Shown piece after piece: positions 16,225-23,930 of a stretch of 39,695 nucleotides of DNA. Positions within the stretch are counted from its first letter, which is position 1. Every line of letters starts with the position of its first letter. Origin of the DNA: an uncultured Bacilli bacterium (GTDB lineage: Bacteria; Bacillota_I; Bacilli_A; RF39; UBA660); contig CAJTKB010000003.1 in assembly GCA_910576925.1 (NCBI GenBank), positions 13,064-52,758 on the forward strand, read 5' to 3'. Below the pieces are notes generated by a model. It was not told where the DNA came from and searched no databases. It worked only from the letters and a program-made list of their open reading frames with translations. Both the position numbers and the translations under genes were made by a program.

Positions 16225-16395
16225 ATGTCAGATGATACAATTAATAGGGTAGTTAATTTGGATAGTATTTATATTTTTAGTTGTATTTTTTTACTTTTAT
16301 TGATAAATAGTGATAGAAATATACTTGATGTTATTTATTTAGTTGTTGTTACTGTTTATTATGTACGAATAAAAGTTCATAGAAGAAAATCATAA
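16225..16395 (+). CDS. Small membrane protein, 56 residues
   Basis: This is a short reading frame that length cut-offs would miss. The ATG at 16225 is preceded by AAGGAG (16213-16218). The product starts MSDDTINRVV, has two likely transmembrane segments (about 14-28 and 33-48) separated by a short polar NSDRN turn, and ends with the basic tail KVHRRKS. It lies between metG and tatD; its stop is 55 bases before the tatD start. I do not recognise the family. Good ribosome site and clean topology support it being real. Confidence 0.6.
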   Translation: MSDDTINRVVNLDSIYIFSCIFLLLLINSDRNILDVIYLVVVTVYYVRIKVHRRKS

Positions 16396-16450
16396 TTTGT
16401 GTAGAGTTGTGATTTTTTTGTTTATATTAATAACTCATGGAGGAATAGAT

Positions 16451-17200
16451 ATGTTTATAGATACACATTGTCATTTAAGTTATGAATATTATGATGATAT
16501 AGATAATATAATTTGTGAAAATAAAAAAGCTTTAGTTGATAAAATCGTTATCTCTGGTTGTGATAGGAAAGGGATTGAGGAATCTTTAGATACTTATAAA
16601 AAGTACGATGGAGTTTATGTTAGTATTGGTTATCATCCAGATGAAGCTTTAAATGTAGGAGATAATGATATAGAAGAATTAAAGTTTTTACTTCAAAATA
16701 ATGATGTAGTTGCTATAGGTGAAATAGGGCTTGATTATTATTACACAAAAGAGAATAGAGATAAGCAAATATGGTTATTTGAGAAACAATTAGAAATTGC
16801 TGAAAAACTTAGTATGCCTGTTGTTATTCATTCAAGAGATGCAGTAGAAGATACTATTACTACTTTAAAGAAGTATAAAGTAAATGGAGTTATACATTGC
16901 TTTAGTGGTAGTTTGGAAGTTGCTAAAATATATGTTAAAATGGGATTTAAACTGGGAATAGGCGGAGTAGTAACATTTAAAAACTCTAATTTGGGAGAAG
17001 TTGTTAAAAATATAGGAGTAGAAAATATAGTTTTGGAAACTGATAGTCCTTATCTTGCACCAGTTCCTTATAGAGGGAGTGTTAATTCTTCTAAAAATAT
17101 TCCTATTATTGCTGAAAAAATAGCTGATTTATGTAATATTTCATTAGAGGAAGTTGCTAAGATAACTTCTGATAATGCATATAAAGTATTTAATTTATAG
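16451..17200 (+). CDS. tatD: TatD family metal-dependent DNase
   Basis: This is a TIM-barrel metallohydrolase of 249 residues. Metal ligands are visible in DTHCH (3-7), GEIGLDYYY, VIHSRDA, HCFSG and ETDSPYLAP. Homologues (B. subtilis YabD, E. coli TatD) act as 3'-5' exonucleases and deoxyribonucleases. The ATG at 16451 is preceded by TGGAGGA and gives the canonical MFIDTHCH start. The usual downstream partner rnmV (5S rRNA maturase M5) is missing, and the TasA-like cluster takes its place. Confidence 0.95.
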   Translation: MFIDTHCHLSYEYYDDIDNIICENKKALVDKIVISGCDRKGIEESLDTYKKYDGVYVSIGYHPDEALNVGDNDIEELKFLLQNNDVVAIGEIGLDYYYTKENRDKQIWLFEKQLEIAEKLSMPVVIHSRDAVEDTITTLKKYKVNGVIHCFSGSLEVAKIYVKMGFKLGIGGVVTFKNSNLGEVVKNIGVENIVLETDSPYLAPVPYRGSVNSSKNIPIIAEKIADLCNISLEEVAKITSDNAYKVFNL

Positions 17201-17270
17201 AAATCTCTGTAATTAATTGTCGTTATTTGTCATAATTATATTCTTTTTATTAAAAATATAATTTTGGGTA

Positions 17271-17300
17271 TTTACTTTTTAACTTTTGGTATTATATAAT
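17271..17300 (+). promoter_or_regulatory. Promoter of the TasA-like gene
   Basis: TTTACT (17271-17276) and a consensus TATAAT (17295-17300) are 18 bp apart. The leader would be ~31 nt with AGGAGGA. It looks like a strong promoter. Confidence 0.75.
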
Positions 17301-17337
17301 TTAATTGTATATAATAAAAGATAGGAGGAATTTATAT

Positions 17338-17985
17338 ATGGATAATAATAAAAATAGAAAAGATGATGATAATAATACATCAAAGCAAGTATTATTATCA
17401 GTACTTGGTGTAGCAATTCTTATCGTTGCAGTTGTTGGAATTTCATTTGCTGCTTTTAGTTATAGCAAAAAGGGAACAGTAGAGAATACTATCACAACTG
17501 GTACTATCTCGATGGCATATAATGAAGACTCTAATGGTATTAATATAGAGGATGCTGTTCCAATGACTGATGCAGAAGGAAAGGTTTTAAATGCTCCAGG
17601 AACTTATTTTGATTTTTCTGTTACTGCTACTATTACAGGTAAAACTACAATTAATTATGAAGTAGTTGCTTCAAAAGATGCTACTAGTACAATTCCAGAT
17701 CAGTATATTAAGTTATATTTAGAGTCTAGTAATACTAATGGTTCAGGGTATACACAAGTATTTGCACCAAGTGCTTATGTGCCTTCAACTGCAGTTTCTA
17801 GCATGGATGCACCAATTGGTACTATGCAGATGGCTACAGGTAGTTTTGTAAGTTCTAGTACTACAACAACTACTCAAACTAAATATTATCGTTTAAGAAT
17901 GTGGGTTGATACTACTTATCCAGTAAGCGGAAATGCGGATACTTATAAAGTATATGTAAATGTATATGGAAAAGGAACTAATTAA
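17338..17985 (+). CDS. TasA/camelysin-like exported fibre protein
   Basis: This is a 215-residue secreted protein. It has a charged, lysine- and asparagine-rich N-terminus, then a hydrophobic stretch (about 28-47, SVLGVAILIVAVVGISFAAF). The following region resembles the SipW-dependent class: FAAFSYSKK, then ENTITTGTISM, like the TasA pattern in which a conserved TGT-hydrophobic strand begins the mature fold. The remainder is Ser/Thr-rich, acidic and beta-rich, with no cysteine. It has its own promoter, AGGAGGA and a terminator, so it may be made in excess of the downstream genes. With the adjacent ER-type signal peptidase, this suggests a surface or matrix fibre. The function is inferred. 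Confidence 0.75.
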   Translation: MDNNKNRKDDDNNTSKQVLLSVLGVAILIVAVVGISFAAFSYSKKGTVENTITTGTISMAYNEDSNGINIEDAVPMTDAEGKVLNAPGTYFDFSVTATITGKTTINYEVVASKDATSTIPDQYIKLYLESSNTNGSGYTQVFAPSAYVPSTAVSSMDAPIGTMQMATGSFVSSSTTTTTQTKYYRLRMWVDTTYPVSGNADTYKVYVNVYGKGTN

Positions 17986-17994
17986 AATATTTGT

Positions 17995-18024
17995 AAAAGA
18001 ATAGTGTAAACTCTTCTTTTTTTT
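17995..18024 (+). terminator. Terminator after the TasA-like gene
   Basis: AAAAGAATAG and CTCTTCTTTT pair with one mismatch around a six-base loop, followed by a T-run. Confidence 0.8.
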
Positions 18025-18037
18025 GTGAAAAAATATT

Positions 18038-18067
18038 TTGAAAAAATACTTTTTGTAGTATTATATT
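18038..18067 (+). promoter_or_regulatory. Promoter of the signal peptidase gene
   Basis: TTGAAA (18038-18043) and TATATT (18062-18067) are 18 bp apart. A second TATAAT at 18076-18081 lacks an obvious -35. Confidence 0.6.
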
Positions 18068-18103
18068 AGTATAGTTATAATAGAAATGGGGTGATATTGT
18101 TAG

Positions 18104-19342
18104 ATGCAAGATGGTATTGTAGGGACTTCCTATGTGTATGGAGTTCCTAAAATTGAAAAGTTTAGAAGTGCATTTAATCGTATCATTAAGTTTCTTTGGG
18201 ATATATTTTTCATTGTTTTTGTTGCGATAGTTTTAGTAGCGATAGTTTATGGTATTTATACAAAAAGAAATGGTAATAATGGTTATGTTCCTATAGTTAG
18301 TGCTTATGTAATTGTTAGTCCAAGTATGGTTCCTACTATTAATGTTAGAGATGCTGTTATAGCATATAGACCTAATGTGGAAACTTTGAAAAAAGGTGAT
18401 ATTATTACTTTTACATCGACAGATGCTAGATATTCTGGTCTTACTGTTACCCATAGAATTTTAGGAATATCTAAAAGTGAAGATGGTCAAGTGGCTTTTC
18501 AAACTAAAGGTGATAATAATACAACGCCAGATGCTGCTTTTGTTTTAGGTAGCAATATTTATGGTAAAGTATTTTTTGTTGTTCCTTGGCTTGGATATTT
18601 GCAAGTGTTTTTAACTACTACTTACGGTTGGATATTACTAGTCGTATTACCATGTATTATTATAATAATATCAGATATGATAAAGCTTATTAGGACTTTA
18701 CTTAATAGTAAGATTCCTTCAAAAATGGAATTTAAAAATATTGAAATTTTAGACAATAATATCGATACTGATGATAAGCAAAATTTATCTTCTACTATTG
18801 AAAAAACGGTAATCAATAATGAAGAGAAGATGAGTGTTATTTCTTTAGAACCTGATAAAGCTAGTTTATATAATAAGCCAGAAATTCAAACAAATATTAA
18901 TAAATCTACACAGATTTCTAGCGAAAATGATTTAATTGTTAAAGTTATTGAAAAGGATTCTAATGTAAATAAGATAGTTAATAATGTTTATTCTTGTTTA
19001 GATAAAAGGTATAAGATTATAATTGCTAGTGACTTTAATAGATATAATAGAAATTTTGATAATAAAGATATAGATACGAGTGCTAATGATAATATAAGAT
19101 GTAATATTGTTACAGTTGCTAGTTTTAGTAGGAAAATGTTAAATAACTCCTTAGAAGATCCTGATTTAATTAATGGTGATAATAATATTTTACTAGATGT
19201 ATCTGGTAATATTATAAAAGACAGTGACGATAAATTTGTTGATATAGATTTCTTGGAATATGATATAATAGATGATAGTAATATCAATGAAGATAATAAA
19301 GAAGAAAAGGAGATAGATAATTCTGAAATAGAATTATTATAA
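18104..19342 (+). CDS. ER-type (SipW-like) signal peptidase with long C-terminal extension
   Basis: This is a 412-residue membrane protease of the S26B type. The catalytic serine is in VSPSMVP (Ser74). VTHRI supplies histidine 117 where the bacterial enzymes have lysine. KGDNNTTPD (135-143) holds the acidic residues. Transmembrane helices lie at about 32-53 and 165-195. SipW in B. subtilis (190 residues) ends soon after the second helix. Here a further ~210 hydrophilic residues follow, Asn/Asp/Ser-rich, with one globular-looking part (about 285-345, LDKRYKIIIASDFNRYN) and an acidic tail. It probably cleaves the TasA-like protein and perhaps the protein after it. An in-frame TAG just upstream fixes the start at 18104. 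Confidence 0.88.
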   Translation: MQDGIVGTSYVYGVPKIEKFRSAFNRIIKFLWDIFFIVFVAIVLVAIVYGIYTKRNGNNGYVPIVSAYVIVSPSMVPTINVRDAVIAYRPNVETLKKGDIITFTSTDARYSGLTVTHRILGISKSEDGQVAFQTKGDNNTTPDAAFVLGSNIYGKVFFVVPWLGYLQVFLTTTYGWILLVVLPCIIIIISDMIKLIRTLLNSKIPSKMEFKNIEILDNNIDTDDKQNLSSTIEKTVINNEEKMSVISLEPDKASLYNKPEIQTNINKSTQISSENDLIVKVIEKDSNVNKIVNNVYSCLDKRYKIIIASDFNRYNRNFDNKDIDTSANDNIRCNIVTVASFSRKMLNNSLEDPDLINGDNNILLDVSGNIIKDSDDKFVDIDFLEYDIIDDSNINEDNKEEKEIDNSEIELL

Positions 19343-19352
19343 GGTGATGAAT

Positions 19353-19853
19353 ATGAATGGTGATGCTAATGTGGGAAGAACCACAAAAATATTTTTAGGT
19401 TTTTTTGTAATAACTATTTTGACTCTTGGTTTTGCGTGGTTTTGTTATAATTTATTTGATTCTAAAGATCCTTCAATTGTATCAAATTTGGAAGTTTCTC
19501 TAACAGAAAGTAAAAAGAGTATCAATAATGATGATGATATTATAGTTCCGCATACTTTTAATGTTACTAATAGAGGTAGTGTAGATGCCTCTTATAAGGT
19601 AATGATATATGATGGTAGCAATGGTATGAATGAGTTTTCTCTTGATTTAGTTCATTATCAGTTGATTTTAAATAATAAAATAATCAAACAAGGTAGTTTT
19701 TCAGATATTTCTAATAATATTTTAGATTCAAGAATGATAAATGGTAATACAACAAATGAGTATAATTTAAAGGTATGGTTAGATGATGATATAGTTGATG
19801 ATGATATTAAATTTACCTATTCATTAAAGATAATGCCAGTAGTGGAGGAATAA
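19353..19853 (+). CDS. Membrane-anchored or exported beta-rich protein, possible SipW substrate
   Basis: This is a 166-residue protein with one N-terminal hydrophobic segment (about 13-32, IFLGFFVITILTLGFAWF). The AWF end resembles SipW-type signals. The outer part (NLEVSLTESKKSI, HTFNVTNRGSVDASYKV) has the pattern of a TasA/camelysin-like or Ig-like beta domain. Start candidates are GTG 19344, ATG 19347 and ATG 19353; AAGGTG at 19341-19346 fits 19353. It follows the peptidase by 10 bases and the next gene by two. The fibre-subunit or accessory role is inferred from context. Confidence 0.7.
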   Translation: MNGDANVGRTTKIFLGFFVITILTLGFAWFCYNLFDSKDPSIVSNLEVSLTESKKSINNDDDIIVPHTFNVTNRGSVDASYKVMIYDGSNGMNEFSLDLVHYQLILNNKIIKQGSFSDISNNILDSRMINGNTTNEYNLKVWLDDDIVDDDIKFTYSLKIMPVVEE

Positions 19854-19855
19854 AT

Positions 19856-20551
19856 ATGAAAAAATTTTTAATGGAGTATATTAATATTATTGGATTTGTT
19901 GCAACGGGATTTGTATTTGGAATTGCTTTTTTCCTAATACTATTTAATTTTTATCATGCAAAGGAAGTTTCTTCTACTTTTGTTAAAGGAGAGAATTATG
20001 TTAATGCTTATGATGAAAGTAAGCCTATTCTTGAAAGGATTAAGAATAATATAGCTGTATTTGATCCTAATAATTATAGGGGAAACAATAGTCAAACTGA
20101 CTTAATTTCAATTAAAGCAAAAATAGAAATGTGTGTTAATTCATTTGAAAATACTAAAGCTAATAAAATATTTACAAAAGATGAAGTTAGTGTTTTGGAT
20201 GTGTATAATTTGTTATCTTATTATCAGACGAATATTGTTAATGATTGTGTAACCGTGCAGTTATATAGTTTAAGAAATTATAATGGTAAATTAAATTCTA
20301 CATCATTAGAAATAGTTAAACCATATATTGAAAGTAATGCTGAACTTCTTTCTAATGATTTAGACTATGTTAAGCGTAATTTACAAAATAATAGTAGTTT
20401 TGCTTTTAGTAGTGAATATGATAAGATTAATGTATTTAATCTAGCTAGAGAAAGTTATACTAGAATAGAAACTTCATACAAAAACTCTATAAAACTATTA
20501 TTTAATGTTTCTGAGTGGTTTAGAAAATATGTAGGAGGTGAGATTCAATGA
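19856..20551 (+). CDS. Uncharacterised membrane-anchored protein of the fibre cluster
   Basis: This is a 231-residue protein with one N-terminal transmembrane helix (about 9-32, NIIGFVATGFVFGIAFFLILF) and a mostly helical extracytoplasmic domain. Two cysteines (CVNSF and DCVTVQ) could form a disulfide. GGAGGA precedes the ATG, and the gene overlaps the next by four bases. I do not recognise the family. Tight spacing from the signal peptidase onward makes it a likely functional partner. Confidence 0.7.
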   Translation: MKKFLMEYINIIGFVATGFVFGIAFFLILFNFYHAKEVSSTFVKGENYVNAYDESKPILERIKNNIAVFDPNNYRGNNSQTDLISIKAKIEMCVNSFENTKANKIFTKDEVSVLDVYNLLSYYQTNIVNDCVTVQLYSLRNYNGKLNSTSLEIVKPYIESNAELLSNDLDYVKRNLQNNSSFAFSSEYDKINVFNLARESYTRIETSYKNSIKLLFNVSEWFRKYVGGEIQ

Positions 20552-21282
20552 AAAAGCTTTTGAACCTACTATTTTCATTTTTAAAATATTTATTATTATT
20601 AATTGCTTTTGGTAGTACTTTATTTCTAATATTAAAATTTAATGCTAGGCTTAATAAAAATATAAAAGACTCAATTTCTGTTTTTATACCTTATATATTG
20701 TTATTTATATTATTTATTTTAAATATTTGTTTGGATAGGAAGTATGTTAAGAAGAATATATTTTATAATATCACTTGTTGTTTAGTTTGTGCAACAAATA
20801 TAGTAGTTGCTTATAGGGCAATGTTTGATACTAATATGGTATTTCATAGTATTCAAAAAAGTGGAGTTAATTTTAATTATTTTAATGATTATTTATCATT
20901 TAATAATATTATGTTATATGGACTTTCTATAGCAAATATAGTATTTATGATTATCCCTAACAATTATGATAGTAAAGAAGAATCATTTTTAGAAAGTATT
21001 GATATTAATACTTCTAATGATCAGAACAAGAAATTTGTTAGTGAAGAAAAAACTAATGTTAGTAATAGTAATTTTATTTCTAAAAATATTAGAATAGAAG
21101 AAACTGATAATACTAATGTTGTAGGTGTTAATGATAGGAAAGTTGAGATAAAAAATTCCACAGATAGTATGGTAAATAATAATAGTGAAAATGCTAATAA
21201 AATAGAAAAAGATAATAGTAATAGTATGAAAAACGAAGAAGTAATTATTAAGAAAATAGATATGGATGATGAGATTATTTAA
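20548..21282 (+). CDS. Uncharacterised four-helix membrane protein of the fibre cluster
   Basis: This is a 244-residue protein with four predicted transmembrane helices (about 7-31, 43-62, 69-92 and 116-139). A ~100-residue Asn/Ser/Lys-rich hydrophilic tail follows, probably in the cytoplasm and disordered. An ATGA overlap couples it to the previous gene. It is the last gene of the cluster; the rsmA promoter begins one base after its stop. I do not recognise the family. Confidence 0.7.
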   Translation: MKKLLNLLFSFLKYLLLLIAFGSTLFLILKFNARLNKNIKDSISVFIPYILLFILFILNICLDRKYVKKNIFYNITCCLVCATNIVVAYRAMFDTNMVFHSIQKSGVNFNYFNDYLSFNNIMLYGLSIANIVFMIIPNNYDSKEESFLESIDINTSNDQNKKFVSEEKTNVSNSNFISKNIRIEETDNTNVVGVNDRKVEIKNSTDSMVNNNSENANKIEKDNSNSMKNEEVIIKKIDMDDEII

Positions 21283-21311
21283 TTGCTCTCTTCCTTTTTT
21301 TTTGGTATTAT
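21283..21311 (+). promoter_or_regulatory. Promoter of rsmA
   Basis: TTGCTC (21283-21288) and TATTAT (21306-21311) are 17 bp apart. The inferred +1 (about 21318) coincides with the GGTGA ribosome site. Confidence 0.5.
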
Positions 21312-21328
21312 TTATGTGGTGAAATATG

Positions 21329-22126
21329 ATGGATAAGTTTAAATTTAAAAAGAAATATGGGCAAAATTTTATTAAAAATAAATATGTTGTAGAAAAAATA
21401 GTAAATGAGGCTCAGATACCTAAAGATACTCTTGTAATAGAAATAGGTCCAGGACAGGGAATTCTTACAGAAGAAATTTCAAGATGTGCTAGAAATGTTA
21501 TATGTTATGAAATAGATAAAGATTTGAAACCTTTTTTGGATGAAAAGTTTGATAGTATTAATAATATTAATATTATTTATGAAGATTTTTTAGAGAGAAA
21601 TATGATGGAAGATATTCAAGATTATAAATTTAGGTATATTTATTTTATTGCTAATGTACCTTATTATATAACTACACCTATACTTATGAAAATTATTAAT
21701 TTACCAATAAAAGTTGATAAAATTATTATGATGGTACAAAAAGAAGTAGGCGATAGACTATGTGCTGTTTGTGGTAATAGAGACTATTCATCTATTAGTG
21801 TTTTTTTAGATTACTTTTTTGAAAGGGAAAAATTGTTTATTGTTGATAGGAGTGAATTTATTCCTATACCAAATGTTGATAGTATTGTTATTTCTTTAAT
21901 TAGAAAAGATAATCAAGAGAATGTTAAGAATTATGATTTTTTCTTTAATATTGTAAGAGATAGTTTTCAATTTAAAAGAAAAAATATTAAAAATAATTTA
22001 GGTAAATATGATGTTGAAATTTTAGATAATGTACTTTCTAAGTATGGCTTTAGTTTAAAAAGTAGAGCTGAGGAATTGCCTCTATCAGTATTTGTAGATA
22101 TTAGTAATTCTCTTTATAAAGATTAA
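21329..22126 (+). CDS. rsmA: 16S rRNA dimethyladenosine transferase RsmA (KsgA)
   Basis: This enzyme dimethylates A1518 and A1519 in the 3' hairpin of 16S rRNA. The 265 residues show KKYGQNFIKN near the start, the SAM loop VIEIGPGQGILTEEI (about 36-50) and the catalytic NVPYYITTPIL. Two consecutive ATGs (21326, 21329) are possible; the second has better spacing from GGTGA. It precedes yabG and veg exactly as in B. subtilis. Confidence 0.96.
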   Translation: MDKFKFKKKYGQNFIKNKYVVEKIVNEAQIPKDTLVIEIGPGQGILTEEISRCARNVICYEIDKDLKPFLDEKFDSINNINIIYEDFLERNMMEDIQDYKFRYIYFIANVPYYITTPILMKIINLPIKVDKIIMMVQKEVGDRLCAVCGNRDYSSISVFLDYFFEREKLFIVDRSEFIPIPNVDSIVISLIRKDNQENVKNYDFFFNIVRDSFQFKRKNIKNNLGKYDVEILDNVLSKYGFSLKSRAEELPLSVFVDISNSLYKD

Positions 22127-22127
22127 A

Positions 22128-22157
22128 GTTATAAATTTCCTTTTATTATCATAAATT
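22128..22157 (+). promoter_or_regulatory. Possible mother-cell (sigma-E/K) promoter of yabG
   Basis: GTTATAAA and CATAAATT lie 14 bp apart, matching 5 of 8 and 6 of 8 bases of the sigma-E consensus boxes. The +1 would fall at the ribosome site. yabG is a sigma-K gene in B. subtilis. Confidence 0.3.
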
Positions 22158-22175
22158 TTATTGGAGGAAAAGTTT

Positions 22176-22955
22176 ATGAAATTTATGATAGGTGATGTTG
22201 TAACTAGAAAGTCTCATAATAATGATATATTATTTAAAATTATAGAAATAGATAATGATATAGCTTATTTAAAAGGATTAGATGTTAGGTTAGTCGCTGA
22301 TAGTACTTTAACTGATTTAGTTAAGGTTGTAGATAAGGAAGATGATAACTTATATCAAGATGATAGTGTTCTTACAAAACGAGCTATATCAAACCTCAAT
22401 TTAGATAGAAGTGAATATTTTTATTTGCCTGGAAAGATTCTTCATATAGATGCTGATAATGATTATTTACAACGTTGTATTAAATTTTATAGCGATATAA
22501 AAGTGGAGGCATATGGTATTAATATGAAGGAGGAGGAAGTCTCTCATGAGATAGTAAATACTCTTTCATTATATAAACCAAATATTGTTGTTATAACTGG
22601 ACATGATGCATACTTTAAAAATAAAAATAATGAGTATCAAAATAGTGAGCATTTTATTGAGGCTGTGCAAAAGGCTAGAGAGTATGAGGCAAGTCAAGAT
22701 AAACTTATAATTATAGCTGGAGCATGTCAATCTAATTATGAAGAGTTAATAAAGGCTGGCGCAAATTTTGCTTCTAGTCCTAAACGAGTTAATATTCATG
22801 CACTTGATCCTGCTATTGTGGCTTCCTCTATTGCACTAGCACCTAAAAATAAAGAGATTGATTTAATACCTCTTCTTGAAAAAACTAAATATGGTACTGA
22901 TGGTATGGGTGGTATTATTACGAATGGTACTATGTATGTGGGGTTTCCTAGATGA
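22176..22955 (+). CDS. yabG: Sporulation-specific protease YabG
   Basis: This is a 259-residue cysteine protease family protein. In B. subtilis it processes spore coat proteins during maturation; in clostridia it processes the germination serine protease precursors. Conserved patches are GDVVTRKSHNNDILFKI at the N-terminus, KILHIDADNDYL, VVITGHDAY with the likely catalytic histidine, IAGACQSNYEEL with a cysteine, and NIHALDP. GGAGGAAA precedes the ATG at 22176; an upstream in-frame TTG overlaps that site. It overlaps veg by four bases. Confidence 0.93.
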   Translation: MKFMIGDVVTRKSHNNDILFKIIEIDNDIAYLKGLDVRLVADSTLTDLVKVVDKEDDNLYQDDSVLTKRAISNLNLDRSEYFYLPGKILHIDADNDYLQRCIKFYSDIKVEAYGINMKEEEVSHEIVNTLSLYKPNIVVITGHDAYFKNKNNEYQNSEHFIEAVQKAREYEASQDKLIIIAGACQSNYEELIKAGANFASSPKRVNIHALDPAIVASSIALAPKNKEIDLIPLLEKTKYGTDGMGGIITNGTMYVGFPR

Positions 22956-23176
22956 ATATAGATATAGTTAGAAGTAAAATAGAGGATATAAAAGGAAAAA
23001 GTCATAGTTTTAGATTTAATGGTAATAGAAATCAAGTAGAGGAGTTTAGTGGGGTTATTACAGATACATATCCTGCGATATTTTTAATTCAGAGTAGTGA
23101 AGATAAGGTGAGAACTTTTTCTTATAATGATATTATTACATCGAGTTTGCAAATTATAGATTTAGGAAAAAAATAG
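22952..23176 (+). CDS. veg: Veg protein
   Basis: This is a 74-residue protein of the Veg family (VEG beta-sheet fold). The family core is visible as NQVEEFSGVITDTYPAIFLIQ, corresponding to the B. subtilis ERSGILAETYPSVFVIQ stretch. B. subtilis Veg stimulates biofilm formation by lowering SinR activity. It is translationally coupled to yabG (ATGA). No separate promoter is visible, whereas B. subtilis veg has a very strong one. Confidence 0.92.
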   Translation: MNIDIVRSKIEDIKGKSHSFRFNGNRNQVEEFSGVITDTYPAIFLIQSSEDKVRTFSYNDIITSSLQIIDLGKK

Positions 23177-23218
23177 TGTAAAAGTGGTTAAAAATGGTAA
23201 TAAAAATGTAGATATATG

Positions 23219-23247
23219 TTGCAATTTTTAATTTTATAATATAGAAT
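23219..23247 (+). promoter_or_regulatory. Sigma-A promoter of spoVG
   Basis: TTGCAA (23219-23224) and TAGAAT (23242-23247) are 17 bp apart, with a ~40-nt leader. GAAT within the -10 would also suit sigma-H, which drives spoVG in B. subtilis, but no sigma-H -35 is seen. Confidence 0.7.
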
Positions 23248-23293
23248 ATAATTATAAAGTTAGTTAATAAGCTTTATAAGGAGGATAAACAAT

Positions 23294-23572
23294 ATGAAAA
23301 TTACATCTGTAAAAGTACGTAAAATCGAAAAAGAAGGTTCACGTATGAAAGGAATAGCATCAGTTGTTATAGATGACTGTTTTGCTGTTAAAGATATCCG
23401 TATTATTGAAGGAGAAAGTGGCTTATTTATAGCTATGCCTAGTCGTAAATATCCAAGTGGTGAATATCGTGACGTAGCTCATCCAATTAATGCTGATACA
23501 AGAAAAATGTTTGAGGATGCAATAATTGAAGAGTATAATAATACTACTGAAGTTGCTCAAGATGAAGAATAA
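23294..23572 (+). CDS. spoVG: SpoVG RNA/DNA-binding regulator
   Basis: This is a 92-residue protein nearly colinear with B. subtilis SpoVG (97 residues). It has MKITSVKVRKI at the N-terminus, the ASVVIDDCFAVKDIRIIEG core, and FIAMPSRKYPSGEYRDVAHPIN. SpoVG binds nucleic acids and affects septation and gene regulation. AAGGAGG precedes the ATG. The stop codon lies inside the terminator stem. Codon use looks more optimised than in neighbours (several CGT and CGC codons), which suggests high expression. Confidence 0.97.
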   Translation: MKITSVKVRKIEKEGSRMKGIASVVIDDCFAVKDIRIIEGESGLFIAMPSRKYPSGEYRDVAHPINADTRKMFEDAIIEEYNNTTEVAQDEE

Positions 23573-23590
23573 TTAAGTTATTCTTTTTTT
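23565..23590 (+). terminator. Terminator of spoVG
   Basis: AAGAATAA and TTATTCTT form a perfect 8-bp stem around TTAAG, followed by a T-run. The stem starts inside the last codons. Confidence 0.88.
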
Positions 23591-23591
23591 T

Positions 23592-23621
23592 ATAATATTT
23601 TTTTATTTTCTCTCATATATT
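23592..23621 (+). promoter_or_regulatory. Possible sigma-E promoter of yabP-yabQ
   Basis: ATAATATT (7 of 8 against GKMATATT) and CATATATT (6 of 8 against CATACAAT) lie 14 bp apart. yabP and yabQ are sigma-E genes in B. subtilis. The +1 would be at the ribosome site. Confidence 0.4.
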
Positions 23622-23639
23622 TTAATGGGAGGAATAAAA

Positions 23640-23930
23640 ATGGACAAAATGGATGGAAGCAGTGCATACAATCATACAATCACTTTAGTTGAAAGAAAGT
23701 CTTTGATGACTAGTGGAGTTAAGAAAATAGAAAATTTTGATGATACACAATTTTTAATGGATACAGTAATGGGCTTTTTATTAGTAAAAGGCGAGGGACT
23801 TGAACTTGTAAAACTTGATACTATACAAGGAAATGTCTCTATTAAAGGGTTAATAAAAAGTATGACTTATTTAGATGAGGATATGAAAAAGGAAAAGGAA
23901 AACAGTCTATTTAATAGATTATTTAGATGA
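23640..23930 (+). CDS. yabP: Sporulation protein YabP
   Basis: This is a 96-residue protein of the YabP/YqfC family, required in the mother cell for spore formation in B. subtilis. It matches the family in NHTITLVERKSLMTSGVKKIENFD, FLMDTVMGFLLVKG, VSIKGLI and the ending LFNRLFR. GGGAGGA (23627-23633) selects the ATG at 23640 over the in-frame ATG at 23625. It overlaps yabQ by four bases, as the two go together in B. subtilis. The usual upstream gene rqcP (yabO) is absent. Confidence 0.92.
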   Translation: MDKMDGSSAYNHTITLVERKSLMTSGVKKIENFDDTQFLMDTVMGFLLVKGEGLELVKLDTIQGNVSIKGLIKSMTYLDEDMKKEKENSLFNRLFR

